Below are positions 21,009-29,316 of a stretch of 64,000 nucleotides of DNA, in pieces. The notes beneath the pieces were generated by a model that saw only the letters and a list, made by a program, of their open reading frames with translations, had not been told where the DNA came from and ran no database searches. Every line of letters starts with the position of its first letter. Positions within the stretch are counted from its first letter, which is position 1. The stretch comes from Treponema sp. (lineage in GTDB: Bacteria > Spirochaetota > Spirochaetia > Treponematales > Treponemataceae). Location of the stretch: positions 1-64,000 of the forward strand of contig JAFZRP010000123.1 in assembly GCA_017619795.1 (NCBI GenBank). Reading direction: 5' to 3'. The translations under genes and the position numbers were made by a program.

Positions 21009-21062
21009 GTCACAGGGGGTGTCAGCGTACCCCCTTCCACCCCCTGTGACACTCTTTTTTCT
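21009..21062 (+). terminator. Strong intrinsic terminator of the giant gene
   Basis: A perfect 13-bp stem (GTCACAGGGGGTG at 21009-21021 with CACCCCCTGTGAC at 21038-21050) is followed by ACTCTTTTTTCT. The 16-base loop holds a CCCCC run that could pair with the GGGGG of the left arm, giving an alternative smaller hairpin. Confidence 0.85.
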
Positions 21063-21076
21063 GCTTTAAAACTTTA

Positions 21077-21112
21077 TAGATAAATCCTCTTCTCTGTGTT
21101 ATAATGACAATC
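21077..21112 (+). promoter_or_regulatory. Promoter giving a leaderless start for the AAA-ATPase-like gene
   Basis: TATAAT lies at 21100-21105, with a weak -35 TAGATA at 21077-21082 (17-bp spacer). Only 7 bases separate the -10 from the ATG at 21113 and no Shine-Dalgarno is present. An in-frame ATG at 21104 overlaps the -10 box and is therefore unlikely to be the start. Confidence 0.6.
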
Positions 21113-22696
21113 ATGGAAGAAAGATTTTTGCCAATTGGCATTCAGGATTTTGAAAAGCTCAGAAAAAATAATTGTGTTTATGTAGACAAAACAGCCTTTG
21201 TATACAAGTTAGCCAAATCAAATTGTCCATATTTTCTTAGTCGTCCGCGTCGTTTTGGGAAAAGTCTTTTTCTTTCTACACTTGAAGCATATTTTCTTGG
21301 AAAGAAAGATTTGTTCAAGGGGCTTGCAATTGAAAAACATGAAGCTGAAAATCCAGAACCTTGGGCTGCATATCCTGTATTAAAGTTTTCACTGGCAAGC
21401 GGTGAGTTTACAAAAGAGGAAGGACTGAATAATGCTTTAGTTTTCAGTCTAAAAAGATTTGAAGAAGATTATGCACTTCCTGCTAATTCAGAATCTACTC
21501 TTCCAGAAAGGTTCAAAGAAGATTTAATTTCCGCATACAAAAAAACAGGTCGTGGTGTAGTTGTTCTTGTTGATGAATACGATAATCCTCTTCTAAAAAA
21601 CATTAATGTAAACAAGGAGCAGGAAGAAGCAAACCGCGCGCTTTATAAAGCCTTCTTTGCAGTTCTCAAGGATTGTGATGCTTATCTTCGATTTGTTTTT
21701 TTTACCGGTGTTACAAAGTTCAGTAAGGTCAGTATTTTCAGCGATTTGAATCAACTTAAAGATATTTCGCTAGATAGAAATTATGATGCCATCTGTGGAA
21801 TTACCCAGGAAGAGTTGGAACAAAACTTTGCACCAGAAATTGAAGCTATGGCAAAAGATAACGATTTTACGAAAGAGGAATGTCTTGCAGAATTAAAGCG
21901 AATGTATGATGGCTATCATTTTTGTATGAATTGTCCGGATATTTACAATCCTTTTAGTCTTCTTAATGCTTTCTCTGAAAATGATTTTGGTTCCTATTGG
22001 TTCGCAAGTGGTACACCTACTTTTCTTATAAATAAATTAAAAGATATCAATTTTGATCCAAGAAGGTTTGATTCATTAATTAAAATTGATGAATCAGAAA
22101 TATCAAATTACCGCCCAGAGAATCTTGATCCTATTCCTCTTTTTTATCAGAGCGGTTATCTTACTATAAAGGAATCAAATAAAAAACAACGTTCATATAA
22201 ATTGGGATTTCCAAATGATGAAGTAAAATACGGCTTTTTAAAATCTCTTGCACCAAGCTATCTTAAAGTAGAAGACAAACCCGCTCCTTTTAATATTTCT
22301 CTTCTAGATGACACAGTAGAAGAAGGTAATACGGATGGCATCCGGGACTGGTTTAAGGCCTTATTCGCCTTGCTTCCATATCCTGCAAGTGGAGATTTAG
22401 ATAGCATAACAGAGCAGAGCTTTCAGAATGTCATTTATATTTCGCTTATCGTACTTGGGAAATATTGCCGGACAGAGGTTCATTCTGCAAAAGGCAGGGC
22501 AGATTGCATTGTCGAAACGGATGATTATGTTTATATCTTTGAGTTTAAGCGAGACGGCTCTGCAAAGGCAGCTCTTGCTCAAATTGATGAACAAGGTTAT
22601 GCAACCCCTTATTCTGCTGATAAACGAAAGCTTTTTAAAATTGGTGTAAACTTTTCCAGTTCAGAAAAAAATATAACTGAATGGGAAGTAAAATAA
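21113..22696 (+). CDS. AAA-ATPase-like / PD-(D/E)XK nuclease-fold protein
   Basis: The product is 527 residues if it begins at ATG 21113 (MEERFLPIG), chosen because the earlier in-frame ATG lies inside the -10 box. The N-terminal part has the family signature of AAA-ATPase-like (DUF1703-associated) proteins: GIQDFEKLR, YVDKT, the P-loop-like RPRRFGKSL near residue 45, and VVLVDEYDNPLL as Walker B. The C-terminal part carries a PD-(D/E)XK-type core, ADCIVETDDYVYIFEFKRDG, with the D...E-x-K residues. Proteins of this kind are common in many copies in anaerobic gut bacteria and spirochaetes. Their role is not established; mobile-element or defence roles have been suggested for relatives. The gene stands alone between the giant-gene terminator and argA. 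Confidence 0.85.
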   Translation: MEERFLPIGIQDFEKLRKNNCVYVDKTAFVYKLAKSNCPYFLSRPRRFGKSLFLSTLEAYFLGKKDLFKGLAIEKHEAENPEPWAAYPVLKFSLASGEFTKEEGLNNALVFSLKRFEEDYALPANSESTLPERFKEDLISAYKKTGRGVVVLVDEYDNPLLKNINVNKEQEEANRALYKAFFAVLKDCDAYLRFVFFTGVTKFSKVSIFSDLNQLKDISLDRNYDAICGITQEELEQNFAPEIEAMAKDNDFTKEECLAELKRMYDGYHFCMNCPDIYNPFSLLNAFSENDFGSYWFASGTPTFLINKLKDINFDPRRFDSLIKIDESEISNYRPENLDPIPLFYQSGYLTIKESNKKQRSYKLGFPNDEVKYGFLKSLAPSYLKVEDKPAPFNISLLDDTVEEGNTDGIRDWFKALFALLPYPASGDLDSITEQSFQNVIYISLIVLGKYCRTEVHSAKGRADCIVETDDYVYIFEFKRDGSAKAALAQIDEQGYATPYSADKRKLFKIGVNFSSSEKNITEWEVK

Positions 22697-22735
22697 TACT
22701 TTGCTTTTACTCTTTTTTTCCCGTCCCCAATTTGC

Positions 22736-22747
22736 TATACTGTATCT
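22736..22747 (+). promoter_or_regulatory. -10 box 6 bases before the argA start
   Basis: TATACT at 22736-22741 is followed by GTATCT and then the ATG at 22748. The expected -35 position holds only a T run. No ribosome binding site is visible, so the mRNA may be leaderless. Confidence 0.5.
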
Positions 22748-24079
22748 ATGATTTCAAGCAAAAAGGCAGAAAATGTTCGAAGCGTAATCCGTTATCTTCA
22801 AAAGTTTAAGAATGCGCTTGTTGTAATTTATCTTGATGATAAAACAATTGAGTCTCCTTTGTTCTCATCTCATATTCGCGATATTGCGTTTCTTCATCAG
22901 GCAGGCTTAAAGGTTGTTATTATTCCCGGTGCACGTTCTCGAATTGATGAGGTTTTACGCACAAACAATATCATCTGGACCTACCACGAAAATATCCGTA
23001 TTGCTTCTGCGCAGGCAATGCCTCTTATAAAAATGGCCGCTTTTGATGTTTCAAATACGATTATGACGAGCCTGGCTGCAAACAGTATTACAGCTGTAAT
23101 CGGCAATTGGGTTCGTGCCCGCAGCAAAGGAATTATTGACGGTTTTGATTATGGTACTGCCGGCGAAATTGACCGCCTCGATTCAGAATCCCTGCAGACT
23201 GTTCTTGATGACGGTTTTATTCCGATTTTCCCGTGTATCGGCTGGAACACTGTTGGTCATCCTTATAACATTTCTTCTACATGTCTTGCCCAGCAGGTTG
23301 CAATTGCGCTCAAAGCCGACAAGCTTTTTTATGTAATGGAGAACGGTGGTCTTAATGCAAAGGATTTTGATCTTACCGGTGATGATGACATTGACGGCAC
23401 TTTTTTGTTTGATGGCGGAATTACAATCTCTGAAAACGGAAAGATTGCAGCTCTTGATCTTAATCAGGCAGATAATTTTATTAAGCAGAAAAAAAATCTT
23501 GATATGCTGGAGCTTGCAGTAAATGCCTGCCGCCAGGGGGTTACCCGTGTTCATTTTGTGGACGGAAATCTTGATGGTGTTCTTCTTACCGAAATTTTCA
23601 GTGATTTTGGTTCCGGTACAATGATTTACACAAACAATTATGGAAAAATCCGTCCGATGGTTCAGACAGATATTCCTTCTGTGCTTGCTGTTATGCGCCC
23701 ATTTATTCAGAGCGGCAAGCTTCTTCCAAGAACACAGGCAGAGCTTACAACTGCTCTTGCAGATTTTATCGTATACGAGCTTGATGGTGGTGTTCATGCG
23801 TGTGCAGCTCTTCATCTTTATGATGATGGACAGGCCGAAATTGCAGCGGTTGCCGTTGACGAAGCTTACAACCACATGGGAATTGGCCCGAAAATGATAG
23901 AAACCTTGATTGACCGTGCAAAATCAGCAAATGCAAAATCAATTTTTATAATGACTACGCAGGCTATAGACTGGTTCGAAAAGCTCGGCTTTACCGAAGA
24001 CAAAATTGAATCGCTTCCGGAAGAGCGCCGTGCAAAGTGGTCTCCAGACCGCAATTCTAAGGTTTATAGATTAAACTAA
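22748..24079 (+). CDS. argA: N-acetylglutamate synthase (amino-acid N-acetyltransferase)
   Basis: This would transfer acetyl from acetyl-CoA to glutamate, the first step of arginine synthesis, in the cytoplasm. The 443-residue protein has the ArgA layout: an amino-acid-kinase-like domain (about 1-285; VIIPGARSRIDEVL, NSITAVIGNWVRARS, IPIFPCIGWN, ATP/arginine-binding fold) and then a GNAT domain (about 300-443; VHACAALHLYDDG, IAAVAVDEAYNHMGIGPKMIETLI as the acetyl-CoA loop, WFEKLGF). Length is typical of the E. coli-type enzyme. The kinase-like part commonly binds arginine as feedback inhibitor in this family. No other arginine gene is in the window. The SGNH esterase gene starts 13 bases downstream and is probably co-transcribed. 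Confidence 0.88.
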   Translation: MISSKKAENVRSVIRYLQKFKNALVVIYLDDKTIESPLFSSHIRDIAFLHQAGLKVVIIPGARSRIDEVLRTNNIIWTYHENIRIASAQAMPLIKMAAFDVSNTIMTSLAANSITAVIGNWVRARSKGIIDGFDYGTAGEIDRLDSESLQTVLDDGFIPIFPCIGWNTVGHPYNISSTCLAQQVAIALKADKLFYVMENGGLNAKDFDLTGDDDIDGTFLFDGGITISENGKIAALDLNQADNFIKQKKNLDMLELAVNACRQGVTRVHFVDGNLDGVLLTEIFSDFGSGTMIYTNNYGKIRPMVQTDIPSVLAVMRPFIQSGKLLPRTQAELTTALADFIVYELDGGVHACAALHLYDDGQAEIAAVAVDEAYNHMGIGPKMIETLIDRAKSANAKSIFIMTTQAIDWFEKLGFTEDKIESLPEERRAKWSPDRNSKVYRLN

Positions 24080-24092
24080 AAAGAGGAAACAA

Positions 24093-25184
24093 ATGCAGCT
24101 TTCTATAAATGATTTGATTTGGTTCGGACGAAACTTTGACCATAATGGTATCCGCTATTTTGATTTTTCTGCAAGCGGTTTTGAGTTCAACTTTTCTGGA
24201 ACAAAAGCAGAATGTACAATCGTCAGCGACTCTCATCTTCTAGGTGATTGTGAAAAAGGCGTGCTTGGTGTTTATGTAAAACAGCTTGATTCAAATGAAG
24301 CCGCAGCTTTTACAAAAGTTGTTCTTGAGAAAAAGGAAAACAACATCATCCTTTTTGAAAGCGAAAAAGCTCAAAAGGTAAATATAAAGGTTCTGCGTTT
24401 ATGCGAAGCAATTTATGGTTATTCAGGTTTTGTTTCTGCTAAGATTGAGGGTGAGCTTTTGCCGGCAGAAAAGGCAGCTTCATCATCAGCTGGGAAAACA
24501 AAATCACCACTTAAGCTTGAGTTTATTGGCGACAGTATTACGTGCGGTTACGGAATTGAAGGTGTTTTTGGCAAGGACATTTTTACAACAAAGCAGGAGC
24601 GTCCGGATTTAGCGTATGCTTATCTTACGGCACAGGCCTTAAAGGCAGAATATCAGCTTGTAAGCCGCAGTGGAATAGGCTTAATTTCCTGCTATACCGA
24701 CCCGCTGACTGTTACTCTTCCAAATATGGCTGAACCGCTTATGAGTCAGATCTGGCCGTACACAGACCGCTATCTTTCTGCTAAGCTTGGAATTGAGCCG
24801 GAAATCTGGGATGAAAGTCGTTTTTCTCCTGATATTGTTATTATCCATCTTGGAACAAATGACACAAGCTGGGTTCGCGGTCTTGAAGACAGGCGCCTGA
24901 GTTTTGTTAATCTTTATGAACAGATGATAGAAGCCGTACACCGTCGTTCGCCAAAGGCAAGAATCTTAGGATGTCTTGGTGCAATGGGGCAGGAGCTTTG
25001 TGCTTCTGTAGAAGAGGCTTTTGTACGTTTTAGCAAAACCTTTCCTAATGTGCAGACAAAGGTTGTTAAGTTTCCAGTCCAGGATGAAGATGGTGATGGT
25101 GTTGCAACCGATTGGCATCCAAACACAATCACCCACAAGAAAATTGCTGAGATTCTTACACGAGAAATTGAGAACTGGAAATAG
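24093..25184 (+). CDS. SGNH/GDSL esterase, carbohydrate esterase family 2-like
   Basis: This 363-residue protein probably removes acetyl groups from sugars. Residues 1-120 form a beta-rich jelly-roll-like domain typical of CE2 enzymes. The SGNH domain starts near 140 with EFIGDSITCGYG (nucleophile Ser148). It has the block-III motif HLGTNDTSW near 255 and ends with the Asp340-x-His342 pair in DWHPN. There is no signal peptide, so it would act in the cytoplasm, perhaps on imported oligosaccharides together with enzymes such as the GH5 at 58230. A GAGG ribosome site precedes the ATG and the gap to argA is 13 bases. The SGNH/CE2 family call is firm; the exact substrate is unknown. Confidence 0.82.
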   Translation: MQLSINDLIWFGRNFDHNGIRYFDFSASGFEFNFSGTKAECTIVSDSHLLGDCEKGVLGVYVKQLDSNEAAAFTKVVLEKKENNIILFESEKAQKVNIKVLRLCEAIYGYSGFVSAKIEGELLPAEKAASSSAGKTKSPLKLEFIGDSITCGYGIEGVFGKDIFTTKQERPDLAYAYLTAQALKAEYQLVSRSGIGLISCYTDPLTVTLPNMAEPLMSQIWPYTDRYLSAKLGIEPEIWDESRFSPDIVIIHLGTNDTSWVRGLEDRRLSFVNLYEQMIEAVHRRSPKARILGCLGAMGQELCASVEEAFVRFSKTFPNVQTKVVKFPVQDEDGDGVATDWHPNTITHKKIAEILTREIENWK

Positions 25185-25198
25185 GACACATAAATTGT

Positions 25199-25221
25199 GC
25201 AGTTTTGTTTTACAAAACTGC
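25199..25221. terminator. Hairpin between convergent esterase and pyrKD genes
   Basis: A perfect 10-bp stem (GCAGTTTTGT / ACAAAACTGC) has a TTT loop. It lies 14 bases after the esterase stop and before the 3' end of the oppositely oriented gene. No flanking T run is present on either strand, so terminator strength is uncertain. A second, looser inverted repeat (AGCAAAGGC at 25223 with GCCTTTGCT at 25262) follows. Confidence 0.5.
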
Positions 25222-25268
25222 AAGCAAAGGCAGAACCAATTGTTACGATGATAAAGCAGAAGCCTTTG

Positions 25269-27083
25269 CTACTGAATCAAGCCGCGCATGTCTTCTATTG
25301 AATCGTAGCCTTTGCGCTTCATAAAAGCGGCTAATCCGTCAATTATCTCTATCATTGCGAATGGATTTGCAAAGGTTGCGGTTCCGACTTCGACAGCAGA
25401 AGCACCGGCCATAATAAACTCAACTGCATCCTGCCAAGTGGCAATTCCGCCAATAGCAATAACAGGCACACGCTGTTCCACAGGCAGGGTGTTTATAGCC
25501 TGAACAAGCTCGTACACAAGTCGCACGGCAATCGGACGAATTGCAGGACCACCAAGCCCGGCCTTAATCTTATCAAAAACAGGAACGCCTCGTTCAATAT
25601 CTATGGCAATTCCCTGGAAAGAATTACAAAGACTGATTCCGTCGGCACCGGCTTTAATACAAGCGAGCGCAACAGCATTCAGTTCCAGAGACTGAGGTGT
25701 AAGCTTTACAATAAGCGGTTTATCAGTAACTGCACGAACAGCGGCCGTAACTTCACTGGCTGCGGCACACGTCATTCCAAAAGCAGCACCGCCGGCACTA
25801 ACATTCGGGCAGGAAATATTTAGCTCAATCATCGGTACATTTGTTTTTTGAAGCAGCTTTGCACCTTCAACATAAGTTTGCAGCGAGCTTCCCGAAAGGT
25901 TTGCAATTGCAACCGGCTTAAGGCTCATCATATATGGCAGCTCGTTTTCAATAAAATGCGGAATGCCAGGATTCTGGAGCCCGATTGAGTTCATAAGCCC
26001 GCTTGGAGTTTCCCAAACTCTCATTCCATCGTTACCCTGTCGTGGTTCAAGTGTAAGTCCCTTTGAGCAGATTCCGCCAAGTTTATTTACATCAATCACG
26101 CTGGCATATTCAGAACCAAAGCCAAAGGTACCTGAACAACCAATCACAGGATTCTGGAACTTAACGCCTGCAATTGTAACGCTTAAATCGGCCTTGCCGG
26201 AACCAGGTGTACTAGGTGTGCGGGCAGGAGCTTTTACAGAATCACTTGTTTCCGGGAACAAAATCCTTGAATCAAAAACAGGACCTTCCTTACAGCAGCG
26301 CTTTTTGCCTTCTGTTGTATCAATCGTACAGCCAAGACAACAGCCCGTACCACAGGCCATGTGCGATTCCATACTGAGCCAGCACACTATGCCGCACGCT
26401 TCTGAAACCATTTTTACATATTTGAGCATTGGTGTTGGACCGCAGGCATATACAGCACTGTAGTTTCCGTCGCGCAAAGCTTGTTCAGTGAGGGCAGCAG
26501 GCAACATTCCGTGAACACCAACAGAACCGTCATCTGTTGTGATTATGAGTTTGTCTGCCTTCAGGTTTTCAAGACCGTATGAGCCGGACTTAAAGGAAGC
26601 GTAAAAATCATAGCTTTTTGCCGGCAACTCTTCTGCAAAACCTGCAACTGGAGCAACTCCAATTCCGCCACCCACAATACAGATTTTTTTAGTATTGGAA
26701 GAATCCAAACAAAATCCGTTTCCGCATGGGCCAAGAAGATTTATTTCATCACCATTACGCAGGCTGCAAAGCTCTTGAGTTCCTTTTCCTTTTACAAGGA
26801 TTAAGAATTGCAGCTCGACTTTTCCGTCAGCAGTTTTTTCTGCGTGATAAATGCTTATTGGGCGACCAAGGAGTGTACTGCTTCTTACAGCGTGGAGCAT
26901 ATAAAACTGGCCAGGAACAGGAAGAATTTGTTCGTCCTTACCAGAAGTCTTTTTATCATCAATAACTGTTACCTTAAGGTTATACACGCTGCCAGCTGGC
27001 TTTGCACCTTCAACTTCGGTACAAGCGCTCACCACACCTTTACAAAAAACAGGAAGAGGTACACCCTCACAATCTTTATACAT
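25269..27083 (-). CDS. pyrKD: Fused dihydroorotate dehydrogenase: PyrK electron-transfer domain + PyrD (type 1B)
   Basis: The 604-residue protein would oxidise dihydroorotate to orotate in pyrimidine synthesis and pass electrons to NAD+. Residues 1-275 are PyrK: a ferredoxin-reductase-like FAD/NAD fold (GRPISIYH, GGGIGVAP, CGPTPML) and the [2Fe-2S] site with Cys244, Cys249, Cys252 and Cys264 (C-x4-C-x2-C...C-KEGPVF). A Pro/Ser-rich linker spans about 278-298. PyrD follows, with NISCPN containing catalytic Cys425 and the FMN-site motif AIGGI. PyrK and PyrD are normally separate subunits; here one chain holds both. The start has a good TTGGAGGA ribosome site. The gene lies 31 bases downstream of the CotH gene and on the same strand as pyrF. 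Confidence 0.9.
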   Translation of the reverse strand: MYKDCEGVPLPVFCKGVVSACTEVEGAKPAGSVYNLKVTVIDDKKTSGKDEQILPVPGQFYMLHAVRSSTLLGRPISIYHAEKTADGKVELQFLILVKGKGTQELCSLRNGDEINLLGPCGNGFCLDSSNTKKICIVGGGIGVAPVAGFAEELPAKSYDFYASFKSGSYGLENLKADKLIITTDDGSVGVHGMLPAALTEQALRDGNYSAVYACGPTPMLKYVKMVSEACGIVCWLSMESHMACGTGCCLGCTIDTTEGKKRCCKEGPVFDSRILFPETSDSVKAPARTPSTPGSGKADLSVTIAGVKFQNPVIGCSGTFGFGSEYASVIDVNKLGGICSKGLTLEPRQGNDGMRVWETPSGLMNSIGLQNPGIPHFIENELPYMMSLKPVAIANLSGSSLQTYVEGAKLLQKTNVPMIELNISCPNVSAGGAAFGMTCAAASEVTAAVRAVTDKPLIVKLTPQSLELNAVALACIKAGADGISLCNSFQGIAIDIERGVPVFDKIKAGLGGPAIRPIAVRLVYELVQAINTLPVEQRVPVIAIGGIATWQDAVEFIMAGASAVEVGTATFANPFAMIEIIDGLAAFMKRKGYDSIEDMRGLIQ

Positions 27084-27114
27084 AAATCCTCCAATGAAAG
27101 AAGCTTATTCAGTG

Positions 27115-29238
27115 TTACCAAGCTGATATTTCAGTATTCATCCAATCCCAGCGTTCCAAACACCAGTTATAAAGATAATTAATTTCATCTTCATATTCTG
27201 TGCGTTCTTCGTAACCGTTTGGACCATTCCATTCATATACACCAAGCCGTTTAAGTCTGGCTTCGTTTTGTGGAATGTATTTATAAACTCTGCAGGCATA
27301 TTCAGGTATTGTTTTTACAAGACCATCCTTTAGAGTAGAGCTTTTTTCCAGCCATCTTGTTTTTACAGCCTGCTTAAAGTTGTCTGCTTCGAACAATCTG
27401 TTTATCCAGAAGCATTGCATCTGATAACTTTTACCATTTGTTTCAGAACCAAGCTCCTTGTGCTGTTCAAGGAATGCTTTTAAGGTTGCATTTTCATCAA
27501 CCCATTTTTTACCGCCGTGAATATACCAGCCTTTAGGGTCGTCGCAGTTTGTATCCCAGAAATTACCAAAAGCTAAATCAAAATCCCAGTTAGGACCCAT
27601 TCGCAATTTTCCGTCCGCTGGATCGTAATAAACAAAAACTGATTTCTGGAAAATTGCATCTGAGTTTTTACTGAACTCATTTACAAGATACCAGTCTACA
27701 AAAGAATCTACGTCAATGTATTCTTTGTAGTGCTTTTCAAAATCACTGGCAGTAAGCATTTTTTCAAATGCATTAATTTTGCCTTTTGCGTAATTATTGT
27801 AAACCTCACAATCTTTGTCAGAGAACTTACTGTGGTCGTCAAAGTCAGGTTCTTTTAATGTAAATGGCAGAGAGAACTTTTCGGAATAGAACCAAAGTCG
27901 TTCAGCATATTCATTATAAGAATCAATTTCTACCATAAAACCGGCATCTTCAATATCAACTTTTCCATCACCATTAACATCTGTGTATTTTGGATCTTTT
28001 TTTGCAAAATCTTCGAGCGACTGAATATCAACACGCTGTTTTGCAATTTTGTTATTTTCGCCTAAGTCATAGGTGCCGACAAAATCACCATTTATATAAA
28101 GATTTACAGGTGTAAACTTTGCGTTCCAGGTTGCGTTAAAGAACTCATTGTCTAAATAACCGGCAAGCTGTGTACGGATAAGAGAGCGGTCATAGTAGTT
28201 TGCCATTAAAACCCAGCGTTTTGCTTTTTTCATGCCAAGAACTTTTGTCTTTTCAGAGAACTTCAGCGAATAAGGAACTTTTCCTGTCCATTTTGTGGAA
28301 TTGCCTCTATCCTTTATGTTCACTTCCATTTCTGAAAGATTGTTTGCGGATTCGCTTGCACCTTCAATTTTAATTTTTGCACTTGCCCAGTTATCTCCAA
28401 AATGGATTGCAGTACCGTTCGGCCAGGAAGCATTCGAATTGATATAAACCTTTGGAATCTCTGTATCACTTTCTGTTAGAGCAAGATCGGCGTTAAATTT
28501 GTGATATTGATAGATGATTTTACTTAAAATAAGACAGTTGTATGTTACATTTTCATAATCAAACTTATACGAAAGTACCAGACCGATTCTTTCTTTATCC
28601 TGAAGGAAGGCCTTGTTGGAAGACATATCAAAGGTTTCGCCGTTGTTAATAAAGGTTGTGTTATAATTTGCTGTTGTACCACTAGACCACGGCTGACCGT
28701 CAAATACAGGACCTTCGAATCTGCCTTTGCTTTCGCTCACTGATGGATGTTCAAATGTATAACCTTTTAGTGTAAGCTTGAAGGTTTCCGGGTCATATAC
28801 AGATTTTTTATAATAAATACTATAATTTCCCATACCATCGGTTGCTGTAACAAATACAGAATCACTTTCTGTAGAGCCCCAGTTTGTCCAGTTAGCTTCC
28901 TGCTTTTCAAGGTAAAGCTTATAGGTATGTCCTTTTTTTACAAAAGGATAAGTAAACTCATTATGATTCTGGTCTGTGTCGTCAATTCGGGCATTGTCGT
29001 GGCCAGAGGTTTGATCTTCTACATGAATTGTTACGTGGCACCAGGCAGGATTATGATGTTTCTGAATTAAAAGGCCTTCGCCTGTTGGAGTAACGGTTAG
29101 AATTGGCTTTCCGTTGTACATATCTTTGCTGGAAACTGAAGCTCCAGTCTTTTTTGTGCCGGTAACAGGGTCACATGAAAGAAAAGCAAATACCCCCAAT
29201 AAAAGCAGTAAAATAAAAGATAATCTATTTTTTTTCAT
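27115..29238 (-). CDS. CotH-family protein, predicted lipoprotein
   Basis: The 707-residue protein starts with a lipoprotein signal peptide ending FAFLSC, so it is probably anchored in the envelope. Residues 40-290 are beta-rich and unassigned. The CotH kinase-like domain occupies about 290-700: RGNSTKW, KRWVLMANYYDRSLIR, GTYDLGEN, DWYLVNEFSKNSDA, and the metal/catalytic stretch GPNWDFDLAFGN near 550. CotH proteins of Bacillus are atypical spore-coat protein kinases; the substrate here is unknown. Near residue 419 there is an EF-hand/dockerin-like loop (DVNGDGKVDIED), which suggests Ca2+ binding. A perfect palindrome covers its promoter. The gene sits between pyrF and pyrKD on the same strand, though no link to pyrimidine synthesis is evident. 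Confidence 0.83.
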   Translation of the reverse strand: MKKNRLSFILLLLLGVFAFLSCDPVTGTKKTGASVSSKDMYNGKPILTVTPTGEGLLIQKHHNPAWCHVTIHVEDQTSGHDNARIDDTDQNHNEFTYPFVKKGHTYKLYLEKQEANWTNWGSTESDSVFVTATDGMGNYSIYYKKSVYDPETFKLTLKGYTFEHPSVSESKGRFEGPVFDGQPWSSGTTANYNTTFINNGETFDMSSNKAFLQDKERIGLVLSYKFDYENVTYNCLILSKIIYQYHKFNADLALTESDTEIPKVYINSNASWPNGTAIHFGDNWASAKIKIEGASESANNLSEMEVNIKDRGNSTKWTGKVPYSLKFSEKTKVLGMKKAKRWVLMANYYDRSLIRTQLAGYLDNEFFNATWNAKFTPVNLYINGDFVGTYDLGENNKIAKQRVDIQSLEDFAKKDPKYTDVNGDGKVDIEDAGFMVEIDSYNEYAERLWFYSEKFSLPFTLKEPDFDDHSKFSDKDCEVYNNYAKGKINAFEKMLTASDFEKHYKEYIDVDSFVDWYLVNEFSKNSDAIFQKSVFVYYDPADGKLRMGPNWDFDLAFGNFWDTNCDDPKGWYIHGGKKWVDENATLKAFLEQHKELGSETNGKSYQMQCFWINRLFEADNFKQAVKTRWLEKSSTLKDGLVKTIPEYACRVYKYIPQNEARLKRLGVYEWNGPNGYEERTEYEDEINYLYNWCLERWDWMNTEISAW

Positions 29239-29254
29239 AAAAACTCCAAAAGAT

Positions 29255-29273
29255 TACCGTATCATATACGGTA
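29255..29273 (-). promoter_or_regulatory. Palindromic operator over the CotH-gene promoter
   Basis: A perfect inverted repeat TACCGTAT-CAT-ATACGGTA lies 16 bases upstream of the start codon. Read on the minus strand it contains TATGAT, a plausible -10 box, and is followed by a TTGGAG ribosome site. The position suggests a repressor site. The regulator is unknown and no repressor gene is adjacent. Confidence 0.6.
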
Positions 29274-29289
29274 GTGACACTTGATGTCA

Positions 29290-29310
29290 TTGTCGGGCTT
29301 GGTTCGACAA
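29290..29310. terminator. Conserved CTTG-loop hairpin (copy 1)
   Basis: The sequence is TTGTCGGG-CTTGG-TTCGACAA, an 8-bp stem with two G-T pairs, followed on the plus strand by TCTTTTTT. It lies just past the pyrF stop, upstream of the CotH promoter. The T run is on the strand opposite to the genes here, so it may not work as a pyrF terminator in the simple sense. Confidence 0.55.
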
Positions 29311-29316
29311 TCTTTT

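Noticed and set aside
23183..23875. A 230-codon minus-strand frame within argA
   Set aside because: It lies fully opposite a conserved gene, is rich in Lys/Asn/Ile/Cys as expected for antisense of AT-rich code, and has no recognisable domain.
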